From: Acanthaster planci
Lineage: Eukaryota; Echinodermata; Asteroidea; Valvatida; Acanthasteridae
Direction of reading: 5' to 3'
DNA: 18,283 nt
Assembly: GCF_001949145.1 (NCBI RefSeq)
Contig: NW_019091360.1
Span: 296,444-314,726, forward strand
In this document: in pieces, positions 1 through 8,841 of the stretch
Numbering within the stretch: position 1 is the stretch's first letter
Layout: each line of letters starts with the position of its first letter
The notes under the pieces: model-generated
Seen by the model: the letters and a program-made list of their open reading frames with translations, nothing else
What the model was told of the DNA's origin: nothing
Databases searched by the model: none
Position numbers and translations under genes: made by a program

Positions 1-84
1 TTTTAAAAGAGGCAACAGGAATGTGGAAGAGTGAGTAGAGCAACATGCCACCGAACAATGAGCCTTTTCACTGTGTAATTTAAA

Positions 85-168
85 GCGTGCAGAGCACGCA
101 CGGCCACAAACCAAGAATTTGCCGTTTGGCAGGTGGCCTTCATGGCCAAGTAAGGCTGGAATTCTTGG
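85..168. other. cluster of nested small inverted repeats
   Basis: Several perfect short stems are packed into about 85 bases. GCGTGC/GCACGC pairs across a 3-nt loop (85-90 with 94-99). CCAAGAATT at 111-119 pairs with AATTCTTGG at 160-168. GGCCAC at 102-107 can pair with GTGGCC at 133-138. GCC-GTTT-GGC lies at 121-130. There is no tRNA A/B box and no recognised RNA family. It may be a remnant of a hairpin repeat or a structured RNA. Confidence 0.25.
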
Positions 169-419
169 AGTCCGCTTTCAGATAAAAGTTCTGGTCATCA
201 AGGAGTTAAAGGAAAAATACTCATGTCGGGGAGTTGCATAACTCTCATTCTATTTCTTGCTACCCTGAAGGACTAATAGAATAATATAAAATAAAATGGG
301 ACTATTTAAAAAAAGTTAAATTCACATTTAGAGAATCTGCACAGGCCTTCTTGTGGCTTATGGGATTCATGTAACAACAGAAAAATGAAACTCAGTTCAA
401 CCCGCCGATGTACATGTAG

Positions 420-625
420 GTTTGAACTATTTTACTTGTTTAATTGTTTATTAGTTCTAATAATTATAATTGTGATTAATATTTTTTTGCCTGTTTTTTT
501 TTGCTGTACATGTACTTTTAATATATTTTCCGTGTATTTTAATTATAATATGTAACATTCTTGTAATTTAGCTTGGGCCACGATAAGAATGAAATAAACT
601 AATTTATGAAATGAAATGAAATAAA
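420..625 (+). mobile_element. possible LINE or SINE 3' tail ending in ATGAA repeats
   Basis: An AT-rich stretch carries a polyadenylation-type AATAAA at 593-598 and ends in about four tandem ATGAA/ATAAA units at 606-625. Many non-LTR retrotransposons end in short 3' microsatellites of this type. No reverse-transcriptase reading frame is visible upstream, so this would be a 5'-truncated copy. The call rests on overall look and the terminal repeat only. Confidence 0.3.
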
Positions 626-2500
626 TTATCCTAGCTTATAATATAAGTCTGAATATTAGGGTGGCTCGTCCAACAAATTGAACAAAACATAGCGTACCGG
701 TATGTGTACAAACCTTAAGGCACAGGAATGGGCCTGACTGACACAACAGAACTCCAGATCCCTGGCCGATCACCTGTACAGCAGTACAGCATTAAACCAA
801 CAACCGTGTGACACCAGCTCAGACTCTAGTCCAGCTGTTTTCATACATGAAGTGTGTACTTATGCTCTTTTTGTACACTTGTTTTTGTCTCCATATGTAC
901 CCTTATCGTACACAAGCAATAATGTACATGTACTACGTGTAGTACAGTACTTTTAGGCACATGACAGGTGTAAATTTTGTTTAAGTCCACAACGTATAGT
1001 ACCTGCACAAAATGTATTTAGCTTTGCATTTGCATCTAGTTCAAGACGTAAGACAATGAGTATTCAGTTACAGGTACCCACACTCTATGATGTGTGTAGA
1101 AGACTGATCGTGAAGTTGACTTGGACCCGGGGAGCTTTTGTTCTTCATGCTTTCTTTGAAAACCAGCAGAAAAAGATTCACCTATAAAATTCTAGAACAC
1201 GGCTAATGCATAATGAAAGACATTACCCGCGTAGCATACATGTATGTTCTCGCCTTTCATGTTGGAAGCCACAATGGTCAATTTGTTCACGGTTCGCTGT
1301 GCCTTCGCTCAGGTTATAAAAATGATACTGCTTTTTGAAGGACGTACAAAATGCAAACCAAATAATTTGGTCTTTTTCAAATCCTTTCAGTCTCCTGATT
1401 AGCATCATAGAGATTATTATTTTAATATAATCAATGAAACCTTTTTTTATTATACTCTGAATTGTTTAGATATTTATCATTGTATCTATTGTGAGGGAAA
1501 CTGCTTACTCTTTACAAATATTCTTCATGTCAAGGTGCCATTGACCACTGTCTCTAATCACATGCAGCAACAGCATCCATCTGAGGAAGTTGCACTAGGT
1601 TATGTTTGTTCCAGCATAGAGGCTTCTACCATACCACTATGTATGCAGATTTGAAAGAAAGTCTTTTGAAAGAGTGAGGTCATCAGGGGACAAAATATCA
1701 GCCAATGGCATTTTAACTTTCATTGACACCATGACCTAATATGGAGTGTATGGGCACGTTTACAGGATGATTGATGCACATAATGCAGCATCTCCTACCA
1801 TTCACGACACATGTTGACATGTTGCTATATGCACAGCAAACTGATCATGTACATTGTGAACCCAATGTTTTTTTTAATTTGTTTCTTATTATGTTATTAA
1901 TGTTCAAGAATGTGATGCCATAATGTTTTCCTATTTTATGTCAATGATCTGACATTGATACTGCAATAGTGCTTTTATGTAACCACGGTAAATGTCACAC
2001 CAACTGCTTGCAATGGCAGAATAAAATTGGCTGTCAGACATTTTTTCCGACCGCTTTTTCTAATTGTAAAGGAGGATCGAGTTTTCAATCTTGTCCAGTC
2101 ACTTCCTGAAACTAGTCCCAGCTGCCTGGAGGCCAGGCAACATGTCATGGCAAAAACATTAGCAGCGCCCCCCACCAAATTTTTTTTGGAGACAAGGCGA
2201 CTGAGGTCATGACTTTTTTCTCTAACTTTAATCTCTTTTGCTACAAAAACTCTATTCATTTTACCCTCACGTATTATTGTAGGGGAATCAAATCAATACA
2301 GACACATGACAGGAAAGACAAAAGTTTCTCTGGAAAATTATCAAGAAGAATGTTGTGCTTTACCAAAAAACATCCTGCAGCAGCCATGTAAAAAAATGTT
2401 GCAAGATTACCACTGATGACATACTTGGTGCGCAGTGAGGACAGCCACACCATGAAGATAAAATATTCATTCAACTGCATTTACTCATGTGTGTAGCCAA
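626..2500. other. no gene recognised
   Basis: This stretch is AT-rich with scattered TACATG palindromes, for example around 920-950 and 1240. Open frames of 61-94 codons occur on both strands but show no domain. A minus-strand frame at 1975-2259 overlaps GC-richer sequence at about 2100-2180 that looks like part of an interspersed repeat (GGGGGGCGCTGC on the minus strand). I see nothing else. Confidence 0.5.
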
Positions 2501-2573
2501 TGCAGAGCGCTGCATACCTACCTACATGTACCCACTGCACAAAGATGCCAAAAGCAGCAGAGTGACTTGGAAA

Positions 2574-2606
2574 TACGTACATGTACATACATGTACAGTA
2601 CATCCC
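2574..2606. repeat. TACATG-rich simple sequence
   Basis: A short run of overlapping ACATGTAC and TACATGTA palindromes. The same words recur at about 5550-5580, 6288-6400, 9180, 15630-15650 and 17580-17630. They are low-complexity and typical of several marine invertebrate genomes. Confidence 0.6.
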
Positions 2607-3200
2607 ACATGAAATATACAGGTAAATACGAGTTTTTATCAAACTAATACATGAACATACATAAAAATGGGCCAAATGATTATCCATGCAACTCTGCACT
2701 GCTTGTAAATAACAAATTGTTGTGTATTGGGACAAGGTTCAATGGAGTATTGTATATTCAGACTGATTATCAGCAGGCACATGACCAAGTCAGCCACAGA
2801 AGGATTAATGTCAGTTTGCCCGGCAAAACCCTGTTTTAATCAAAAAGCTCACCAGGCCGTGGGAAAATAAACACCACAAAAGTGACCGCAGAGTTAATGA
2901 GCAAGTCTGAAGCTGCATACATAAACATGACCCAAAACAACCCCCATTTGACCCAAGAGGTTTTGTTTTAACTGAGAAGCAGCAGAGTAAAATAATTTGA
3001 CGACATGTGATGTCCAAAGTTTAACTAAAAAACGGTTATTTTAACTGAGCAGATTTTCACAGTGCATGTGGTGGCAAATAAATATACGTTGCTTTGCTTT
3101 TGAATATAAATGACACGGAAAGTATCTGCACTTGTATCAGTGATGAAAAAGCTAAGAACAAAAAAGAAAAAAAAAAACAGCCAAAACGTCAATAAAATAC

Positions 3201-3331
3201 CTTATATTGTGCAGCTCAAATGTCTTCTGAAGATTGTGCATTGAAGCACACATGCCAAAGTCCAGGTGCTCTGGTAGTGAAAGATCATGCTGAGGTAGCA
3301 CTGCTTGAATTGGAATGTCAAAAACTCCTTC
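3201..3331 (-). CDS. candidate internal exon, ASH/MSP-like domain of a ciliary-type protein
   Basis: On the minus strand an acceptor (pyrimidine-rich tract ending TTCTTTCAG) abuts base 3331. A donor AAG|GTATTT follows base 3201, defining a 131-nt exon that starts in phase 0 and ends with two bases of a codon. It encodes 43 full residues, beginning EGVFDIPIQAVLP, with PEHLDFGMCAS in the middle and KTFELHNI at the end. The pattern 'IPIxA...L.LP..LDFG.C.....KTFxLxN' is typical of the junction between one ASH/MSP beta-sandwich and the next in Hydin, DLEC1 and related axonemal proteins (family knowledge). I cannot decide which protein. Neighbouring exons are uncertain; 5664-5917 has a compatible phase. 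It could also be a pseudogene fragment. Confidence 0.42.
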
Positions 3332-3365
3332 CTGAAAGAACATTAAATGCAATGGGTAAAATGGG

Positions 3366-3402
3366 TAATTTCAGAAACTTTGGGTCCAAAAGTGTGACAT
3401 TT
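3366..3402 (-). repeat. inverted fragment related to the 171-bp repeat family
   Basis: Read on the minus strand, this segment carries GTCACACTTTTGGACCC followed by TTTCTG and AATTACCC. The same order and near-identical wording occur on the plus strand at about 13173-13209, at the start of the 171-bp repeat array. It lies just outside the acceptor of the candidate exon at 3201-3331, so it would sit in that intron. Only about 37 bases align clearly. Confidence 0.5.
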
Positions 3403-3419
3403 GTGTGTCCCTGTTAAAT

Positions 3420-5440
3420 CTGACCTTTGTTATTTGACATGGAAACATCACGGAATTGATTTCAAACTATTGCTCTTTGTTTGACAGGTCATTTGCATTT
3501 AATTCATCACTCTCGGAAATTAGAAAATGAACTAGTAATACATGTAGGTATACCAAAATTGGAAATATCAATGTTTGTTGTGAGAGTTCACTGTGGTTTA
3601 AGAACCAGACATTTCATAAATTTTATTCCTTGATATTATGCTTTTACTCAGTTAAGGAGTGTCTAATAGGATGATTTTCACCCCCAAAAAATTTATGTAT
3701 AATGTATTATTGTATTTATGTATTATAAATTAATATATATTCCAATAAAGTATGTACCTTTGTTTTTTTTTAAAAGAAAGGTAGACTTGTAAAAGTCGGG
3801 CAAAATGTCAACAAAAATACCCTGCTTTTCAAAAACAACTTCTATCTTCAGAGAGAAACTGTGCATCATTTTGTAGCTGCTTGACACTCTTTCAATTGAC
3901 ATAAATTTGCTTTTGAAAAATTTTGAATAGAGTGCAGAAATTTGCATTGACTATTTACAGTAAATTATGTAGAAGCACCAAAAAGGAAAAATACACATTG
4001 ACACACATGTACATTTGATGACGCATTTTTACAATGGGCTGTAAATGGCCAGTGCAAAAATGTCTAGTCTATCCATAAATTGATTGACTGATTGTTTGGC
4101 TACAAAACTAATAAAGAAGAAAAGTTGTAAATTCATCATTGTGTCAAGGAAATCAACCTTCTAAGCCTTCTTCAGCTAGAAATTAACATTGTTCAGAGCA
4201 AAAACGAACAGCACCCTTTATTGTTCAGGCATGTTAAGTATACTGGATGTGATCATTTCCGATGATGTTGGGCTCATTTGCTGGTAAGTCATCTGCTTCG
4301 TTGTAATCGTGTGGACTTTGTATGCCAAGGTTAGTCGTAATTTTAGGTGGAATTTAAACTGTAGAGTAGTTGAAAGAATTGTAGGTTTTCCAAGGTAATG
4401 TCAATTGTCCCAATGAACGCTAGAGGGTGTAGAGTCTGGTTTTTTGTTGTTTTTTTCTGCACCAGTTGTCATGTAAATGAGCCATGACGACATTCCTAAC
4501 TGCTTGTACTTATCTTGAACTCAGTGTTGTGTCATGGTCTGGAACAGTGGATAAGAATGTTTTTCATACTGCCTTATGATTAGCTAGATTTGATTTGGAA
4601 CTCATTCTTGCACTAGTGCTGCAATGGGTTTGTTCACTCAAATAAGATCCATCCTCTCTGCAAGAGATCACACAATGGGAAGAACCTCAAGAGTGCATTT
4701 ATCTCCTTTGATATGACTAATCATTGATTTTCTGTTTCAAAAATGGGTATTTTCCATTTTGCCAAATCCCAAATTATACTTTAAAAATTCGAATTCGGTT
4801 TCATATCTTCGTAAGCATGAAATAGGAGAGCAAGTTTAAACTATGCATGGAAACCATTTGCCCAACCACATCGCCCCCCCAAAAAAAAAAGAAAGAAAGA
4901 AAAGAAACAAAAATAACAATATTGTTTGGAAATACTTTGCATTGTTTCCAACCTTTTTTTAAATTTCTATAGTGAAAATTAAAAAAAAAAAACAGACAAT
5001 AAATACTGCACACCCCACCCCTTGATTTCACACTGGCGTGCGATCGCCAAAAACTTGCTTCGATTAATCAACGGACAATTCATGTGCCACTCCTTGTGTA
5101 TACATTAAGATTACATACATGTACGTGTACAGTGGTCACAGAGTAGGTCTTGCATGTAACAGTCGTTGATCACAATATGTTAATGTTGGACATCAACCGC
5201 CATTTTATGTGGCAGTTGTGCAACAAAATTCAGAAAGTTACATTAAATCTGAGCCTTAAAATGTATGTTTGTGACTGAAAACTTCACTCTTTATTGAACA
5301 CTTCCGAGGGCCCATTCAGCTATGGTACACCAAACTTACTAGGTTTCATTTAATTCAAGAAATATGTAATTAGTTTCCCGTTTTGCTGCTGCGGTTTCAT
5401 CTTTCCCCATGCGGTACTAGCCTTGTCTCAAGGCGTCCAT
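3420..5440. other. no gene recognised; AT-rich, intron-like
   Basis: No convincing exon was found. Homopolymer-rich patches occur at about 4872-4912 (C-run, A-run, then GAAA repeats) and 4981-4992 (A-run). A minus-strand open frame of 74 codons (3723-3947) and one of 76 codons (4801-5031) show no motif; the second spans poly-A and poly-T runs. CCGCCATTTTA near 5197 matches the YY1 consensus by eye. Confidence 0.5.
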
Positions 5441-5663
5441 GCAGATTCACAGACTAAATTCCCTACACGTGAAAGAGTCATACGTGTGAGTAAGAACTTG
5501 TTTGTGCCTTGATTTCATTGCTAGTATGGTGCGTGTGTGAATGGCCAATGCGTGTATATGTACATATACAATGTGCATACACAATGTACCGTACTGCACC
5601 GATATTCTGTGCCGGGCCGGCTGCCGCTGCACACATGCAGCTCACGCTTGCCATAGCACTCAC

Positions 5664-5917
5664 AAGTATCGGCACCGGCGAGGCACAAACGACCCAGTCA
5701 TGTGGTGGAGTGGTGCAATTTAGCATGTTTCGCATAATTCGTTCATTAAAAGCAAGCATTTGAAAAGGGTTTGATAGGTATTTATTTTTTGTCCTTTGCA
5801 GAAAGTTTTCTGTACTTTTTAGGTCGTTCTTAGAGGGAAATTTTGCAAGTTCCATTTCAAGCAGTGGATTCCGTTTCACAGTGTTGATTCCGCAAATTCC
5901 ATCCATTTTCTGTGATT
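5664..5917 (-). CDS. candidate exon of unknown protein
   Basis: This lies within the longest open frame of the window (142 codons, 5478-5906 minus). A plausible acceptor (GATTTTCCAG) precedes base 5917, and a good donor (GTGAGT, 5658-5663 on the plus strand) follows base 5664. Together they give a 254-nt exon that ends exactly on a codon boundary. The predicted peptide starts after two bases with SQK-MDGICGINTVKRNPLL. It continues with a charged stretch (AKFPSKNDLKSTENF) and NKYLSNPFQML, and ends CASPVPIL. It looks more protein-like than random, but I recognise no family. The phase-0 end matches the phase-0 start of 3201-3331, so both could belong to one minus-strand gene. The 3' half crosses GC-rich sequence and may be non-coding. 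Confidence 0.28.
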
Positions 5918-6005
5918 CTGGAAAATCATTGGCTCTTCATTTATCATCAGTTGTTATCACCTGTGACCAAGATAACAGAAACATTGCCACCTAATAGGTC
6001 ACTTC

Positions 6006-6128
6006 GTTTTACACGGATCTGGATCTCAATCAGTGATCCCACTGCTGGTTCGCTCCATCCATCAGGCGGGTTTTGAGGTCAGTGAACCAATGACGGATCA
6101 CTTACTGTGATCCGGATCCGCGAGAAAC
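6006..6128. repeat. 123-bp near-palindromic hairpin
   Basis: The left arm, from GTTTTACACGGATC through CTGGTTCGCT, is matched in inverted orientation by the right arm. The right arm runs from AGTGAACCAA through GGATCACTTACTGTGATCC to GGATCCGCGAGAAAC. Arms are about 50 nt each with scattered mismatches around a short GC-rich loop near 6061-6073. GATC occurs repeatedly in both arms. It is either a small foldback transposon or a hairpin RNA precursor; there is no evidence of expression. Confidence 0.6.
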
Positions 6129-6287
6129 ACACTGGCCCAAAGAAAACAAAGGTTAATAATCAAGATGTACTCCAAGGCCTGCAAATTATACAGTAGATTT
6201 CCGTTATACGTGTAGTGCTCTCAAGAGGACCTAACAGAATTAAGCATTACAACCACACAGCTCTATAAACAAGTGGATGAACGCACA

Positions 6288-6400
6288 ACATGTGCACCTC
6301 ACGTGTGCACATGTACTTCTATGTACATGTATAGATACATGTATCCACATGCACATCATGTATATGAATTTTGTTTACATGAATTGGCACATGTATGAAC
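6288..6400. repeat. ACATGT-rich low-complexity tract with perfect inverted repeat
   Basis: ACATGTGCAC at 6288-6297 and GTGCACATGT at 6305-6314 form a perfect 10-bp stem with a 7-nt spacer. Further TACATGTA and TGTACATG words follow up to about 6400. It is simple-sequence DNA prone to cruciforms. Confidence 0.6.
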
Positions 6401-6436
6401 AGTAGTTTTCGGAGTACATACCTTGTATCCAGTTAT

Positions 6437-6768
6437 CTCTCCCCCACCTAAAGTGGGTTGAGTCTACTACTGCATACCTACCAGATTATCAATACATATG
6501 CATTATTTCCTAAGTCCATTCCTTCCATTCACTAAATTGTTGATCACCAGCAGAGCGCCCTCACTCACTCGACCCCCACGAAGGCGGCCGCCATTTTCTA
6601 CCTCTTTTTCCATATGCAAAGTGTGCCGAAGCCAAGTGGGAAAGAGGGAGGGAGATTGGTAATCTGGTAGGTATGCAGTAATAGACTCAACCTACTCTAG
6701 GTGGGGGAGGGGGGAAGAGTTTACTGCCTGCAACCTACACAGATTCCAATACATATGCAGAGTAGCAC
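6437..6768. mobile_element. hairpin-ended non-autonomous element, copy 1
   Basis: Inverted arms of 57 bp lie at 6437-6493 and 6655-6711. They match with only a handful of differences and share CTGGTAGGTATGCAGTA and GACTCAACC on the right arm. Between them is a 161-bp unpaired middle containing AGAGCGCCCTC and a NotI/YY1-like GGCGGCCGCCATTTTC. To the right, a further ~55 bp ends in ACATATGCAGAGTAGCAC and is also shared with copy 2 at 17744-18061. No protein is encoded, so any movement would need enzymes supplied in trans. Target-site duplications were not identified. Confidence 0.6.
6587..6597 (-). promoter_or_regulatory. YY1-like motif
   Basis: GCCGCCATTTT on the plus strand matches the metazoan YY1 consensus (AANATGGCGGC on the minus strand). 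It sits in the loop of the hairpin-ended element and overlaps a NotI site. Binding is inferred only. Confidence 0.25.
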
Positions 6769-7000
6769 TGAATCAATGGACAGTGGGAGGGCGAGGACGC
6801 ACTACCAATATCTAGCTATCACACAACAAAAGGATTGAGGGTGTCCCAGGTAGAAATTTGGCGGGGTTTTAAACAATTTTCGGGGTGTAAAGGGAACTTG
6901 CATCGGAGAGTCCGAGGAGAGGGCACGTCTTGCCAGCCTCAATGATTTTGCTGTAATTGAGTTTGAAACTGCGAGAATCCAGCCAGTTGCGCCAAAGAAC

Positions 7001-7080
7001 TTAATGATTGGAAGCTAGTGTATCGGTGAAGATACGTTCCATTAATGGTTGGAAGCTAGTGTATCGGTGAAGATAAGTTC
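7001..7080. repeat. tandem duplication, period 41 bp
   Basis: TTAATGATTGGAAGCTAGTG begins at 7001 and recurs at 7042 as TTAATGGTTGGAAGCTAGTG. The repeats run on through TATCGGTGAAGATA(C/A)GTTC. Only two substitutions (7007/7048 and 7035/7076) separate the two copies, so the duplication is recent relative to the surrounding decay. Confidence 0.85.
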
Positions 7081-7131
7081 TGACCGATACGCAAGGTGAA
7101 AAAAAAAACTACTTGAGACGCAAGATTTCCC

Positions 7132-7162
7132 AAGAACCAGGCATCTACGCAACCTGGTTCTT
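7132..7162. repeat. perfect 10-bp inverted repeat
   Basis: AAGAACCAGG at 7132-7141 pairs perfectly with CCTGGTTCTT at 7153-7162 across an 11-nt loop. No T-run follows, so a terminator role is not suggested. It lies in the left flank of the gag remnant and could be part of a former LTR or leader. Confidence 0.6.
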
Positions 7163-7508
7163 CTGTGGGTACTTGACTAGCAGTCTGATCCAAGGGCTGG
7201 CCAGAAACTCGAGGAACAACTCAGGACTCGGGGTCAAGTCAAGACCACTGTACGACAGAGAGTCAGGCTGGTACCTGAAGGCTACTCTGCGTTGAGACAG
7301 CCCGAGAGTTCCTGGCCAAAACGTGAACCAGTCATTGCTGCAGTGACAAAAGGATCCTTTAGAATTTTTACGTTAAATTTAAGTTGTGCACCTACTGCGT
7401 TGAAAACCCTGTAAGTCCTGAGCGTATTTCATATCGTGTAAGATCAACAAAACTGTAAATATTTTTTTAAAACGATAATAAATTTGTAAATTGGTCTCCG
7501 TAAAATAG
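7163..7508. other. left flank of the gag remnant, origin unclear
   Basis: This has slightly higher GC than the surroundings, then an AT-rich end with AATAAA near 7476. There is no pol, protease or integrase frame on either strand. If the retrotransposon were intact, protease and reverse transcriptase would lie here on the minus strand. Their absence shows truncation at or near 7.5 kb. The segment might contain part of an LTR, but I found no matching repeat on the other side. Confidence 0.3.
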
Positions 7509-7550
7509 AAGATCTTGTATCCGGTGTCTTATTTTGCCAGAGAGTGCAAA
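7509..7550 (-). other. decayed CCHC zinc-knuckle of the gag remnant
   Basis: The peptide FALSGKIRHRIQDL occupies the expected place after the Gag core. Its spacing fits a retroviral-type CCHC knuckle: positions 1, 4, 9 and 14 are F, S, H and L. The histidine, the GK after position 4 and the D before position 14 are kept, but none of the three cysteines remains. The assignment is inferential because no cysteine is left. Confidence 0.4.
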
Positions 7551-8171
7551 TAACTGCCGAAGGTTATGTCCACGGGGTTGGGGGTAACCCGGGATGTGAC
7601 AATTGTCTTGGCTTTTCATCGTGGCTTTGTTGATCGGTGAGGGATTTCGTGACATTCTGATCCCAGGACTTATCTGGTGCTCTATCACTTACAAATCTCC
7701 AAACTGGCTTTTCGCTCTCCAGTCTATGATGCGCTTCGACATATCTGTCAGCTAGAAGCGCCGTGTTCTGAAGCGTACTAGGTTTTCGTTCTTTTAGGTA
7801 CAGAGCCAGGTCCTTACCACAGCCAGAGATAATTCGCTCACGTAAAAGCAGATCTGATAAGCTGTCATATGTTTTGGTTGACTCATTTAACTCAACCCAA
7901 CGTTCAAATACCTTTCCAACCTCGCTGAATATTGTGAAAACGTTTCGCCAATCTCACGTTTAGCATTTCTAAATTTCACGCGATAGCCTTCTTCTGTAAG
8001 CATGTACCTATGTAACAGCGCTGTTTTCAATTCTTTGTATACGATTGCCCTCTCAACTGGCATATGCAAGTAGACTTCTAACGCCTTGCCCGTCAACAAA
8101 CTACTTAGTGCAAGCGCCCATTCACCCCTTGGCCAGTTCGCAGTCTTTGCAAATCTTTCAAACCTCCTAAG

Positions 8172-8174
8172 TTA
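8172..8174 (-). other. in-frame nonsense codon in gag
   Basis: TAA on the minus strand follows DDMDA directly. The downstream residues LRRFERFAKTANWPRGEWA continue the Gag core without a frame change. In relatives this position is usually an aromatic residue, so a single substitution is the simplest explanation. Confidence 0.8.
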
Positions 8175-8501
8175 CGCGTCCATATCATCGCGGCCATCCT
8201 TAAAGGCAGGAAGTTTTGGCTTTTTCACTTTCGTTTCCGATTTGCCTTTACTACCGGCCAGCTGCGTTTCTGGTTTCAGCTCTAATTCTTTCATCTCTTT
8301 GTTGTACTCTCTTTCTTTAGCACGGTCTTCTGACGTTTCTTTAACAAGTTTTTCTTCTCTATCTAGCTTTTCGTGATTTACCTGTTCTAGTCTTTCTCTC
8401 TTCTTTTCTTCTTTCAACTCCCTATCCTGCGCAAAGTCTACGAGTTCCTTACCCTGCAGACCTAGAGACTTACCTAGCTCGATATATTTGACGAACTCCA
8501 T

Positions 8502-8840
8502 TGTCAAAATGCAGAGTGTGAGTAAAACAACAATGGTTGCAATTGTACCAATCCTTACGCGTTTATTAGAGTTATAAGACAGACTGTAAGATCTCAGCTT
8601 GCGACAGGTGTCATTCCTAAGTGACCTACACAATGTGTCATCTACATTGGTTACCTGGACCAGACGGCCAGTCACTATACCAAACTTAATAGCTGTATCG
8701 GACCATGAAAGGAGGACACTCAAAGATATCGAATAGAGCTGAAGGTAGACACAGAACTGATTCCTGAGATCTCAACAAATGGGGGTACATGTATAATCAG
8801 TACGCCTCTGCACAACGCATTGCAAGGGTCACCCGACGTA
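8502..8840. other. upstream flank of gag, possible leader or LTR remnant
   Basis: The minus-strand frame is open for 74 more codons to 8723, including a hydrophobic run (IATIVVLLTLCIL), but this is not a usual Gag N-terminus. It is more likely untranslated leader that happens to be open. No primer-binding site or LTR end was recognised. Confidence 0.3.
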
Positions 8841-8841
8841 A

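Larger units (their letters stand above)
7509..8501 (-). pseudogene. broken Ty3/gypsy-type gag
   Basis: Gag packages retrotransposon RNA in cytoplasmic particles. The likely start is the ATG at 8499-8501 (MEFVKYIELGKSLGLQGKEL). A highly charged Glu/Lys-rich coiled-coil region follows, then KPKLPAFKDGRDDMDA, the usual lead into the Gag core. The core shows LTGKALEVYLHMP, ALLHRYMLTEEGYRVKFR and GETFSQYSARLERYL, all hallmark Ty3/gypsy Gag wording. Breaks: an in-frame TAA at 8172-8174, after which the same frame resumes; a frame change near 7900, where the likely cause is one missing base, after which the frame runs on with SLSDLLLRERI, CGKDLALYLKERKP and LADRYVEAH to a TAA at 7564-7566; and a return to the first frame for the decayed zinc-knuckle. 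Pol is absent. It is not functional. Confidence 0.85.

Noticed and set aside
1975-2259. 94-codon minus-strand frame
   Set aside because: No domain or splice context; part looks like an interspersed repeat.
5509-5763. 84-codon plus-strand frame with a signal-peptide-like stretch (MQLTLAIALTSIGTGEA)
   Set aside because: It overlaps simple TACATG sequence and the stronger minus-strand candidate exon, and there is no continuation.
7163-7500. LTR of the gypsy-type element
   Set aside because: No matching direct repeat or TG...CA ends could be found on the other side of gag.
8086-8376. 96-codon plus-strand frame rich in Ser, Leu and Phe
   Set aside because: Antisense shadow of the Glu/Lys-rich gag on the minus strand.
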